Assembly: GCA_965229885.1 (NCBI GenBank)
Contig: CBDDJX010000003.1
Span: forward strand, 1,798,001-1,862,000
Source of the DNA: DATLLJ01 sp965229885
GTDB lineage: Bacteria; Acidobacteriota; Vicinamibacteria; Vicinamibacterales; CAVVIG01
Direction of reading: 5' to 3'
Length of the DNA stretch: 64,000 bases
A program made the translations under genes and the position numbers. The notes beneath the pieces are model-generated. The model worked only from the letters and a program-made list of their open reading frames with translations, searched no databases and was not told where the DNA came from. Below are positions 34,818-42,535 of the stretch, piece after piece (position 1 is the first letter of the stretch; every line of letters begins with the position of its first letter).

Positions 34818-36710
34818 CTACTTTCGTGCGGCCGGCGTGAGCATCGTCTCGCGCCTCTGGCCATCGCGCACATAAACAACCTGGGCGGGTTGGCCGATCT
34901 TGAGAACGTCGAGCGCATAGGTGTAGTCGTAGATATTGGCGATGGTCTGCCCGGCGATTTCGACGACGACGTCGCCCTTCTGCAGCCCCGCCTGGTCGGC
35001 AGGACCGCCACCGATGACGCCGCTCAGTAGCAACCCTTTCGCGTCGGTCGAGTAGTCGGGGATCGTACCGGTGAACACGCGAGCTCCGGCGCGGCCGCCG
35101 CCCGGCTGCAACACCTGATCGACCTTCGTAAACTCCGGCGCCGCCTGTCCGCTTTCGAGGCGGCTGACGATGGCGACGGCGAAATCACTGATGCGATCGA
35201 GGCCCTCGTAGTCGATTTTGTCGGGGGTGTCGGTTGGGCGATGGTAGTCGGTGTGCACGCCGGTGAAAAACGCCAGGCACGGCACACTGGCCGCGTTGAA
35301 GTTCGCGACGTCGGTCGGCTGATACGGATCGGCCTGGAGCTGCAGATCGAACCCAGCCAGGACGTTCGCCTGCTCGATGATCTTGCCCCAGTCCGGGCTC
35401 GTGCCGACCGCCTGAACGGTCAGCTTATTGTCCCGCAGCCGGCCGACCATATCGAAGTTGAGGTACGCCGCGAGCTCGTCCAGCGGGACCTGCGGCCGCG
35501 AAACAAACGCCGCGGAGCCGAGGAGCCCCAACTCTTCACCCGACCAGAACGCCAGCAGCACGTTCCGGTGCCGCGGCCTGGCGGCAAGGGCGGCGCCGGC
35601 CGAAAGCACCGCTGCCGACCCTGACGCGTTGTCGTCGGCGCCAACGTAGATCTTTCCGGCCTCCTCCTTGCCCGCCAGTGAATTGCCGCTGTTGCCGTGG
35701 CCGAGATGGTCGTAGTGGGCGCCGAGTGCCACCCATGGCTTGGCCACGGCAGCAGCCCGTTCCGTGGCCGGTAAGTACGCGATGACGTTATAGCCGGTTT
35801 GCTTTTCGCGGACGACGCTTGTGTGAACGGTGACGGTGAGATTCGGCAACGGGAAGCCGGAAGCGTGTGGATTCGCGGCGTCGAGCGATTGTTGAGCAGA
35901 CAGGAGCGTCTTGTCCGGTACCGTGGCGGCGAAGAGCGCATTGGCGACGGTCCCGCTGATGCTGGCCGCGACGATGCCTGAGCCCGCGATCGCCGTGTCG
36001 AAAGTCATGGGGACGGTCTCTCCCGCGTTCGGCGATCGCGGTCCCGTCACCATCAGCATCGCCTTGGCGCCGCGTTGACGCGCCGCGAGCGCCTTGTACC
36101 GAAGACCCGCGTATCTGGCGAGAATCGCCTTCGTCTTCTGCTCCGCATCCTCGGGGAGATAGCGCAGCACGAGGACGACCTTGTCCTTGACATCGAGCGT
36201 CGCGTAGCTATCGTACGCGAGTTCCTGTCCGTCCGGGACGACGATGCCGTAGCCAGCGAACACGATCTCGCCGGCTACATCGCCACTATCGGAAATCGAC
36301 AGGGCCTGGATATCGGATCGCGAGGAAAACGTGCGCGGCGTTCCCCGCCCCGGAGGCGCTGTCATCGCAAGAGAGGATCCGCCGTCTCGCGTCCCCGCCG
36401 TGAAGTCGAAGGCGACCCGATAATCGGCCTGCCCTGGCAGCGGCTTCGCGCCGATCTTCCGCAGCTCCGACACCAGGTAGTCGCTGGCGAGCCGTTCGCC
36501 GGCGGACCCGGTGAGCCGCCCCTCGAGGCGCGGGGACGCGAGCGCCTCGACGTGCGCGCGGCTCCTGGACGGCGCCTGGGCGCCGTGAAGGACCAGCGCC
36601 CAGAGGATCACGATCAACGCAGAAATCGCGGAACCCTCAGAAACCGCACAGAAAACCAATCTTCGCGAGTTCCGCGGGCGCTGCGTTTGTACGTTGTGAC
36701 GGCGTGTCAT
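34818..36710 (-). CDS. M28-family metallopeptidase with PA and C-terminal PDZ domains
   Basis: Exported zinc aminopeptidase of 630 residues. After an N-terminal membrane/signal segment (SALIVILWALVLHGAQA) come a PA-like insert (YLPEDAEQKTKAILARYAGL), the M28 zinc core VALGAHYDHLGHG, VGADDNASGSAAVL, LLAFWSGEELGLLGS, HTDYHRPTDTPD, and a PDZ tail with LSGVIGGGPADQAGLQKGD. The zinc ligands H, D, E, D and H are all visible. ATG 36710 overlaps the stop of the upstream propeller gene (ATGA), so the two exported proteins are translated together and may share a peptide-handling task. Confidence 0.9.
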   Translation of the reverse strand: MTRRHNVQTQRPRNSRRLVFCAVSEGSAISALIVILWALVLHGAQAPSRSRAHVEALASPRLEGRLTGSAGERLASDYLVSELRKIGAKPLPGQADYRVAFDFTAGTRDGGSSLAMTAPPGRGTPRTFSSRSDIQALSISDSGDVAGEIVFAGYGIVVPDGQELAYDSYATLDVKDKVVLVLRYLPEDAEQKTKAILARYAGLRYKALAARQRGAKAMLMVTGPRSPNAGETVPMTFDTAIAGSGIVAASISGTVANALFAATVPDKTLLSAQQSLDAANPHASGFPLPNLTVTVHTSVVREKQTGYNVIAYLPATERAAAVAKPWVALGAHYDHLGHGNSGNSLAGKEEAGKIYVGADDNASGSAAVLSAGAALAARPRHRNVLLAFWSGEELGLLGSAAFVSRPQVPLDELAAYLNFDMVGRLRDNKLTVQAVGTSPDWGKIIEQANVLAGFDLQLQADPYQPTDVANFNAASVPCLAFFTGVHTDYHRPTDTPDKIDYEGLDRISDFAVAIVSRLESGQAAPEFTKVDQVLQPGGGRAGARVFTGTIPDYSTDAKGLLLSGVIGGGPADQAGLQKGDVVVEIAGQTIANIYDYTYALDVLKIGQPAQVVYVRDGQRRETMLTPAARK

Positions 36711-37843
36711 GGCTTCTTCCTGAGTGGCGCCTGGCGAACGGCCTCGAGCGCCTGCTCGTGGTTCCACTGGGCCAGGAATAACTGGCCGGCGGCGCCGCCG
36801 GAACGGCTCGACGTCCACGCCAGCGTTTTGCCACCTGGGGACGGCACCGGCAGGCCGTCGAAGCCGTCGGAATAGGTCACGCGCACTGGCTCCTTCGTTC
36901 CCGAGGCGTCGACGATGAACAGCTCGAAGTTTTCGAAGCCAAGCTTATTGGACGAGAAGATGATGTACTCACTCGACGGATGCATGTAGGGCGCCCAGCT
37001 CATCGATCTGAAATCGGTCAGTTGCACTTGATCGCTCCCGTCCGGTTTCATCGTCCAGACGTCGGCGAGCAGGCCCTGCTCGTCGAAACGGCGCCAGAGA
37101 ATTCGCGAGCCGTCCGGCGTGAAGAACGGCCCGCCGTCGTACCCGGGAACCGTAGTGAGCCTTCTCTGGTCCGAGCCGTCGGCGCGCATGATGTAGATCT
37201 CCGCGAAGTAGCTCGGGTTCTCCTCGAGTATCTTGTTTTCTTTGTCGTTCAGCGGCCGGTTGTAGGCGTCTCGCATCGACGTGAACACGAGCCACTGGCC
37301 ATCGGGCGAGTAGCCGCCTTCGGCGTCGTAGCCCCGTGCGGTCGTCAGCCGCCTGGTGGTGCCGCTCCTTTCGTTGTGCGCGTAGATGTCCATCTCTGGG
37401 TCGTAGTCCCACGAGTAGCGTCGCTCCTTGCCTGACGCGCGGAAGGCGAGCTCTTCGTCCTGGAGCTGCTTTGATTTCGGATCGCCGTGTGTCGAAGCAA
37501 ACCCGATTTCGTCACTTCGGGGACGGAAGAACGCGCACGTGGTCTTGCCGAAGCCGGGCGAGATGCGCGCGGTCTCGCCGGTGGCGAGATCGAGCGCATA
37601 TATCTGGTAGAAGGGATTGCCTGGCTCGCGTTCGCTTTGGAACACGAGGCGGCGGCCGTCAGGGGACCAGTAGCCCTCACCCGCGCGCTTGCCGTCGACC
37701 GTCAAGCGCCGAACGCGCGTGAGGAAGTCGCGCTCGAGATTGGCTGCGTGCGGCTGCGACGCGTGCCCTGCGACCGTCAGGCTTGCCGCCGCGGTCAGGG
37801 CGCAGGCCGCTGCGCCCGTGGCTGTGATGAGACGACGATTCAT
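36707..37843 (-). CDS. TolB-like PD40 beta-propeller exported protein
   Basis: A 378-residue protein with a signal peptide (ITATGAAACALTAAASLTVA) and repeated PD40/WD40-like blades, for example GYWSPDGRRLVFQSER, GYSPDGQWLVFTSMRD, FFTPDGSRILWRRFDE and VPSPGGKTLAWTSSRS. TolB-like propellers of this kind often bind partners and occur with serine or M28 peptidases. Its stop overlaps the peptidase start, supporting a common operon. No enzyme motif is seen. Confidence 0.85.
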   Translation of the reverse strand: MNRRLITATGAAACALTAAASLTVAGHASQPHAANLERDFLTRVRRLTVDGKRAGEGYWSPDGRRLVFQSEREPGNPFYQIYALDLATGETARISPGFGKTTCAFFRPRSDEIGFASTHGDPKSKQLQDEELAFRASGKERRYSWDYDPEMDIYAHNERSGTTRRLTTARGYDAEGGYSPDGQWLVFTSMRDAYNRPLNDKENKILEENPSYFAEIYIMRADGSDQRRLTTVPGYDGGPFFTPDGSRILWRRFDEQGLLADVWTMKPDGSDQVQLTDFRSMSWAPYMHPSSEYIIFSSNKLGFENFELFIVDASGTKEPVRVTYSDGFDGLPVPSPGGKTLAWTSSRSGGAAGQLFLAQWNHEQALEAVRQAPLRKKP

Positions 37844-37857
37844 CGGGTGACATTATC

Positions 37858-38040
37858 GCACCTTAGTTAAGTCGACTCAGTGGATTCGGCCACTCTGCGT
37901 ATACATGACATAAACAGACACTGTATTCCCTAATGGTAATAATGTTCAACTATAGATCACTTACGTATAAGTAATTGTATTTAATGGTATTATTATTATC
38001 ATAGACCTTGCGTTTAGTATAATATGCTCTTTTATAGAAC
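37858..38040. other. AT-rich island in intergenic DNA
   Basis: About 180 bases rich in A and T (for example TTTAATGGTATTATTATTAT and TTAGTATAATATGCTC) inside an otherwise GC-rich window. It contains a perfect TATAAT at 38018-38023, the palindrome TACGTA, and a cluster of ATT/TAA triplets. I see no gene, no recognisable attachment site and no terminal repeat. It could be a curved regulatory region, an integration scar or an assembly junction. The stretch from 38041 to about 38172 shows nothing definite. Confidence 0.75.
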
Positions 38041-38172
38041 GTTTGTCTCGCTTGGTATGGCTCGCCTTGTTCTGCGTAACTGCCGCAAGAGCAATACGTT
38101 ATGAAATGCCGCTCGGGTGGCGGGCCCTTTGCTCTTCATCCGGCATGGACCGGCTCCCCCCTGGAACTCATC

Positions 38173-38418
38173 ATGCACCTTACGTTTGATGTCATCTTCG
38201 ACGTTGCTGCTGTCGACGACCACCGTCTCGAAGCTCGTGCGTACCCGAACGCCGACGAAAGCGCGGTACTCGGAACAATCGGGGCGATCCACGAAGGCGT
38301 GCTCAGGCGTTCGTTCCGGCGCAACGGCGACTACCTCGATCAACTGTTGTGGATAGCGCTCGAGCAAGACTGGCGACAGGCCAAGGTGATCTGGGGAGGC
38401 GAGGTCACCCTGAATTAG
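38173..38418 (+). CDS. Small hypothetical protein, 81 aa
   Basis: From ATG 38173 the product begins MHLTFDVIFDVAAVDDHRLE, then ARAYPNADESAVLGTIGAIH and ends AKVIWGGEVTLN. An in-frame ATG at 38101 would add 24 residues of low-quality sequence. No family is recognised. It follows the AT-rich island and precedes the SLOG-like gene by about 55 bases, so it may be a partner of that gene, but that is speculation. Its reality is moderately supported by codon use only. Confidence 0.4.
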   Translation: MHLTFDVIFDVAAVDDHRLEARAYPNADESAVLGTIGAIHEGVLRRSFRRNGDYLDQLLWIALEQDWRQAKVIWGGEVTLN

Positions 38419-38472
38419 GCGACCGCATCCGCAAAGACTCGCATTGCTCAAGGCCCGAAAGGGGCGGAAGTT

Positions 38473-39045
38473 ATGATCGCGGCCATGACGCCATCCGACA
38501 GCATCCTGTTCAGCGGCGGCGCGCCGGGCGCTGAAGCGGAGTTCGGCGGCTCAGCCGAACGGCGCGGCATTGAGGAGGTCAATTTCACGTTCGACGGACA
38601 CAAAATCGCACGCCACCGCGGCGTCCGCATGCTGAATCATGAGGAGCTCCAGGCCGGCGATGTCAGCCTCGCGTATGTCGGACGGCTCATGTACCGCAGC
38701 TTTACCGAAAGCCCGACCCTTCGGAAGGTCCTGCAGACGCTCTGGTATCAGGTCAACAACGGCCAGGAAATCTACGTCGTCGGGACCATTCTCGACGACA
38801 AGACCGTACGCGGCAGAACCGGCTGGGGCGCCGAGTTCGCCAAGCTCTGCAACAAGCCGCTGCATGTCTTCGATCAGGACAAGGACGCGTGGTTCTGGTG
38901 GAATGGCGATGACTGGCAGCTACTGCGCGATCGGGGGGCCGCGCCCGTCATTACGCATCCGCACTTCACCGGCACGGGCACGCGATCGCTGCAGGCGAAC
39001 GGCACGCGCGCGATCGAGGAGTTGTTCAGTCGATCGTTTGGCTAA
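38473..39045 (+). CDS. SLOG-superfamily (Rossmann-like) protein
   Basis: A 190-residue protein whose N-terminus carries a glycine-rich loop SGGAPGAEAEFG, the pattern of SLOG domains (the family of LOG/TIR00725 and some nucleotide sensors). It continues ERRGIEEVNFTFDGHKIAR, GDVSLAYVGRLMYRSF, and YVVGTILDDKTVRGRTGWGA, with a C-terminal FDQDKDAWFWWNGDDWQLL. SLOG proteins bind or cleave nucleotides, and some act in antiphage signalling. Here there is no effector beside it. ATG 38473 or 38485 are possible starts. It abuts the cytochrome stop without a gap. Confidence 0.65.
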   Translation: MIAAMTPSDSILFSGGAPGAEAEFGGSAERRGIEEVNFTFDGHKIARHRGVRMLNHEELQAGDVSLAYVGRLMYRSFTESPTLRKVLQTLWYQVNNGQEIYVVGTILDDKTVRGRTGWGAEFAKLCNKPLHVFDQDKDAWFWWNGDDWQLLRDRGAAPVITHPHFTGTGTRSLQANGTRAIEELFSRSFG

Positions 39046-40047
39046 TCACTTGAAACATCGGGCTGCTTTGTTGGACGGGTCTACGGTCGTTCCACCGGGC
39101 TTGTCGCGATAGACATCGTGGCAGGCCAGGCACGCGTCGGCAACCCGGCCGGAGATCTCGTCGATTCCCGCCACATCCCTGGTCTGCGACCAGTTGTACA
39201 CGGCCTTTCCTGTTTCCACCAGTTCGTTAGTAGCCTTGATCCACTCGGCATCCTGTATCGGCACGGGCTTGCCGTTCTCGCACCGGCGTCCGGGCGTCAT
39301 CATGAGTGGTGCGGACTCGGACAGGGCGATGGCCGCGTAGTCCACCATCTCCCACCCTGAATAGATGCCGGCTCCCCAGTCGGCCCAGGAAAAAGCGAGC
39401 GTCCCCTGCTCGAAGGCAGGCCTGGGGGCGCCGGGATCCTGAGCCTGGGCATTGAAGATGATGTTCGAGCTGGGGAACAGGATGCCGCGCATCACTTGAG
39501 CCAGACTTCCAATCGGCGGGAAGGCGGGCCCCTGTCCTGCTACGGTTGGAGCCTTCGGGGGCGGCGCAGGGAACGTGATGTCCTTCAGCGCCGCCTCATC
39601 GCTGCCAAGTTCGGTCGCTCCAGCCGGGAACTTGCCGACCTCAAGGATGTGGGACACGAGATCGGCCGCCTGCTGCCGGCTGAGCGTCCCCGGGGCGTCC
39701 TGCGGCATCGTCCGTTGAATCTTGCTGACGATGGCCGAGAGCGGCGTATCGCCCCACACCCCGATGAAGTCGTCTCCGGTCAGCGGGGGTCCAAGACCGC
39801 CTTTCAGCGCCTCGTCGTGGCAGATCGCGCACTGCTCCTTGAAGAACGTCCGTCCGCGCGCGGCCTGTTCGCTGGTGTACACCCCGTCGTTCACCGTTCG
39901 GGACTGCCCGGCGTGGCCGGTGAGCGAGAACGAGCCGACGAACACGTAGGCGACTATGGCCACGCCGAGCGCGCCGTAGCCGGACCGCAGGGGGAAGGAG
40001 ATCGCTCCCCGCGCACGATGGAAGCATTGGCTGAAAAACGAAGACAT
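39046..40047 (-). CDS. Di-haem c-type cytochrome, exported
   Basis: A 333-residue exported protein with an N-terminal membrane/signal segment (YGALGVAIVAYVFVGSFSLT) and two CxxCH haem sites: CAICH in the first third and CLACH near the C-terminus. The first cytochrome domain has GPPLTGDDFIGVWGDTPL and MPQDAPGTLSRQQAADLVSH, as in cytochrome c class I. The second half resembles cytochrome c' or multihaem linker regions. ATG 40047 is chosen for a strong GAGGAGG site 7 bases upstream. It probably shuttles electrons in the periplasm; partner enzymes are not in this window. Confidence 0.85.
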   Translation of the reverse strand: MSSFFSQCFHRARGAISFPLRSGYGALGVAIVAYVFVGSFSLTGHAGQSRTVNDGVYTSEQAARGRTFFKEQCAICHDEALKGGLGPPLTGDDFIGVWGDTPLSAIVSKIQRTMPQDAPGTLSRQQAADLVSHILEVGKFPAGATELGSDEAALKDITFPAPPPKAPTVAGQGPAFPPIGSLAQVMRGILFPSSNIIFNAQAQDPGAPRPAFEQGTLAFSWADWGAGIYSGWEMVDYAAIALSESAPLMMTPGRRCENGKPVPIQDAEWIKATNELVETGKAVYNWSQTRDVAGIDEISGRVADACLACHDVYRDKPGGTTVDPSNKAARCFK

Positions 40048-40276
40048 CGATTTCCTCCTCAAGAGATTCACCCCGACCGGGCCAGCGCTGCATCATTGTC
40101 TAGAAGCCACCAGCCGATCAATGGCTCTCATGCTGGCAAAAAGGCCAGCCGCCGGCGTCTCGATATGATGTTGTAGCACATCGGGCCTCGGATCGTTCGC
40201 CGCCAGTCGTGTCTGCGGTCGGACGGTTGTGAGCGGACGGTCGAGGACGCAGAAGCTGCGAGAGGGACTTGCAAGT

Positions 40277-40471
40277 ATGAGATATCGATTCGGATGGACG
40301 GTAATTGCGACGCTGGCGGGTGTGGCAGTCGGCTTCCTGCTGGCCTGGTCCCCGGTCGCCGGCCAGGGGCAGACCGCCCCGTACCGGGCGCCGAGAACGG
40401 CGGATGGCAAGCCGAACCTGAACGGGACCTTCGCCGACAGCCTCGACGACCTGGCCCTAAACCACATGTGA
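40277..40471 (+). pseudogene. N-terminal remnant of an exported protein
   Basis: ATG 40277 starts a 64-residue ORF with a signal-like helix (VIATLAGVAVGFLLAWSPVA), then YRAPRTADGKPNLNGTFADS. The RTADGKPNLNG motif is common at the start of long exported acidobacterial-type proteins, where it normally continues for hundreds of residues. Here it ends after LDDLALNHM. So this looks like the 5' end of a deleted gene. The roughly 230 bases before it (40048-40276) hold no gene that I can support. Confidence 0.5.
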
Positions 40472-40494
40472 CGTGATCTATGGAGGTGAGTCCG

Positions 40495-40794
40495 ATGCGA
40501 GTGAAACTCGTCGTTGCGATGGTCGTCAGTGCGGGGTTTCTTGCGGCAGGGGACCCGGTCGTCGCGCATCATGCCTTTGCGGCCGAGTGTGATGCGAACA
40601 AGCCGATCAAGCTGGATGGCACGGTGACCAAGATGGAGTGGATCAATCCCCACCGAGAAGAAGTAAGCGTCCCTCGCAGTCGCTCCCTGGATGTGCGATG
40701 CCCGCTCCGGGCTCCACACATCCAGGGGTGGATTTCTCAGACGTCAGGAAAGATGGCCAATCCAGCGACTGGCCAGCATGATTCCCACCCATAG
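40495..40794 (+). pseudogene. DUF6152-family exported protein, truncated
   Basis: ATG 40495, with GGAGGTGA upstream, opens MRVKLVVAMVVSAGFLAAGD and then VVAHHAFAAECDANKPIKLD and GTVTKMEWINPH, matching the start of DUF6152 proteins (HHSFAAEFDxNKPIKLxGTV). After WINPH the normal sequence is replaced by a short stretch containing a strong hairpin, and the ORF runs out as GKMANPATGQHDSHP. The C-terminal two-thirds are missing. It overlaps the convergent DUF6644-like gene by about 50 bases. Confidence 0.65.
40685..40727 (+). other. Perfect 11-bp two-tier hairpin at the DUF6152 breakpoint
   Basis: CCCTGGATGTG (40685-40695) pairs perfectly with CACATCCAGGG (40717-40727), with an inner stem GCCCG/CGGGC and a three-base loop. 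It lies exactly where the DUF6152 sequence is lost, suggesting a repeat or insertion scar, or a terminator for convergent genes. Confidence 0.7.
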
Positions 40795-41232
40795 CAGCAG
40801 CGAACAGGCACCCGCGAATCTTGCGGCAGCGCTCGTCACCGCTGCTGTATCCCATCGCGACATGCCGCGAGCCGTTCCGAGGTGGAAGACAGCCATGTTG
40901 ATGCCTACCAGGACGAGCAGCACCGCCTTCACCTGGAACGCGCGACTATCAACATAGTGGTCCGCCCGGACGATGAACATGCCCAGGCCAGCCAGCGTCG
41001 AGACCGCGAAGGCGCCCCAGGTCCAGGGAACGATCTCCCTGATGATTCGGCTGGCTGCGTGACTCCGTGCCGCCAGGCCCAGCAGGCGCAAGTCCACCAT
41101 CAGGATCGAGCCAACCAGGAAGGTCGACGCGAGGACGTGGATCGATTCAAGGAATGGAAACCACCAGCTCTCCCCGATGCGGAGGGCGATGGGGAGGTTC
41201 TCGAGCCACGTCCAGGGGTCGAAGTGAAGCAA
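40744..41232 (-). CDS. DUF6644-like integral membrane protein (copy A)
   Basis: About 162 residues with four predicted membrane segments (SIHVLASTFLVGSILMVDLR, then FAVSTLAGLGMFIV, KAVLLVLVGINMAV, CSLLLWVGIMLASRWIGHL). The pattern matches the DUF6644 type of four-helix membrane proteins, whose function is unknown, often near cytochromes and DUF6152 genes. TTG 41232 is chosen as start because TGAGGATCACGGCG precedes it and its N-terminus LLHFDPWTWLENLP is natural. It is the downstream gene of a tandem pair with copy B. Confidence 0.65.
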   Translation of the reverse strand: MLHFDPWTWLENLPIALRIGESWWFPFLESIHVLASTFLVGSILMVDLRLLGLAARSHAASRIIREIVPWTWGAFAVSTLAGLGMFIVRADHYVDSRAFQVKAVLLVLVGINMAVFHLGTARGMSRWDTAAVTSAAARFAGACSLLLWVGIMLASRWIGHLS

Positions 41233-41243
41233 CGCCGTGATCC

Positions 41244-41780
41244 TCAGTCTGGTGGAAACAGGTAGTCCGCGTAGGCAATCCAGCGTCCCGCCATGGCGAC
41301 GCCAATCCACAGCAGCAGCGAGCAAGCCGCGATGGTTCTGGCCGATGCGCGCCGCCCGCGCGACTGTTCCCAGAAGCCAGGGCTCTTTGCGTTTCCCCGC
41401 TGAAACAACACGGCAAGTACGATGGCCGGCGCGAGCATCGCGAACTTCAATCCGAACACCGGATTAAACAGATAGCGAGCGGGTTGGGCACAGACAAACA
41501 GCAGGCCGGACGCGGCGAGCACCGGCAGCGCCCACCAAGTCCACGGCATCAAACGGCGAACCAGTTCAGTCGTGCTTTGACTCGGCAGCGCCAGACCGAG
41601 CACCCTGAGATCGATCAACACGACGGACCCCATGATGACGGCGATGCTGAGAAGGTGAACGGTCTGCACGAGAGGCGGGAGCCCCGGTACGTGACTGAGC
41701 AGGTACACCGCGAGCGTATTGATCGGGCTCGCAGTAAGCGCGCGTGCGGCATCGGCCAACGCCTGGGTCACCTGGGTCAT
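41244..41780 (-). CDS. DUF6644-like integral membrane protein (copy B)
   Basis: A 178-residue paralogue of copy A: VHLLSIAVIMGSVVLIDLRV and CSLLLWIGVAMAGRWIAY match its second and last helices closely. ATG 41780 gives MTQVTQALADAARALTASP. The two genes are 11 bases apart in one direction and clearly arose by duplication. Both have the conserved WTW/PWTW segment between helices. No active-site residue is evident. Possible role in membrane electron transfer is inferred only from neighbours. Confidence 0.65.
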   Translation of the reverse strand: MTQVTQALADAARALTASPINTLAVYLLSHVPGLPPLVQTVHLLSIAVIMGSVVLIDLRVLGLALPSQSTTELVRRLMPWTWWALPVLAASGLLFVCAQPARYLFNPVFGLKFAMLAPAIVLAVLFQRGNAKSPGFWEQSRGRRASARTIAACSLLLWIGVAMAGRWIAYADYLFPPD

Positions 41781-41901
41781 CGACGAAAGAGTAGCACCTT
41801 GCTGCCAAGTCGTCCTGGCAATCCATAGACGTATCTTTCCGCACGACCTCGACTCGCGCACCGACGGGCCATCGACGCGTTAGCGCCTGCGGCTCCTGGC
41901 T

Positions 41902-42414
41902 CTAAGCCGGCTCGATCTCGTGCACTCTCGTGATGTCCACGGAGACACGTGAGCGGTGATCGGCTGGCAGAAACATTGACTGGAATCGCGCGTTCCACAC
42001 GATTTCGTCGGCGCGGTACCACGAGAGCGGAAAGAAAGAACGTCACCTTGTTCCGCTCGAGCGGCAGCAGCGAGTACCGTCGCACTGTACCGCCGTGGTG
42101 GTCCGGCTCCACGGCGCTGTACAACACTTGAGCTTTGAGGTCGATGATCTCGTTGCGGCGCCGGTTCACAATTCGGAACATCAGGTCCTGGCCGTTGCTG
42201 TACGGCCCAATGATGGCGCCTCGGCTGAAAAGCACTGAGGTGGTCGGCCTGGCGAAGCGTTCGCGCGACATTGAAGGAGCCATCACGCATTGAGGAGGCG
42301 CTGCCGGCTTTGGCGGCTGACGACGGAGCCGAAGCCGAGATCGCGATCGCGGGCCTCCTCCTCGGGTGTGGGTCGCGGCGAGAGAGGGCTGGGCTCGAAA
42401 ACAGACTGAGCCAT
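41902..42414 (-). pseudogene. Inward-rectifier K+ channel (KirBac-type) with pore deleted
   Basis: From ATG 42414 the start MAQSVFEPSPLSPRPTPEEE, DRDLGFGSVVSRQSRQRLLN matches KirBac N-termini. A one-base insertion shifts the frame at NRDGSFNVA, and the sequence then jumps to the cytoplasmic domain FARPTTSVLFSRGAIIGPYS and LPLERNKVTFFPLSW, loses another piece, and ends DEIVWNARFQSMFLP ... VDITRVHEIEPA. Both transmembrane helices and the selectivity filter are absent. With flanking DNA it explains the 750-base gap before gcvT. I see no glycine riboswitch in 42415-42535. Confidence 0.8.
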
Positions 42415-42535
42415 ATCTCACGTCATTGCAAGCCCCCATCGGCTCTGCGGATGCTGGCAGGCTGTCCGGCTCATGATTGACCCCGTTTGGACACGCATAG
42501 TACCGTTACATGTTCTGGCCACGCGTCAGTTCTCA

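Noticed and set aside
42415..42535. Possible glycine riboswitch before gcvT
   Set aside because: None of the conserved glycine aptamer blocks could be found in the leader.
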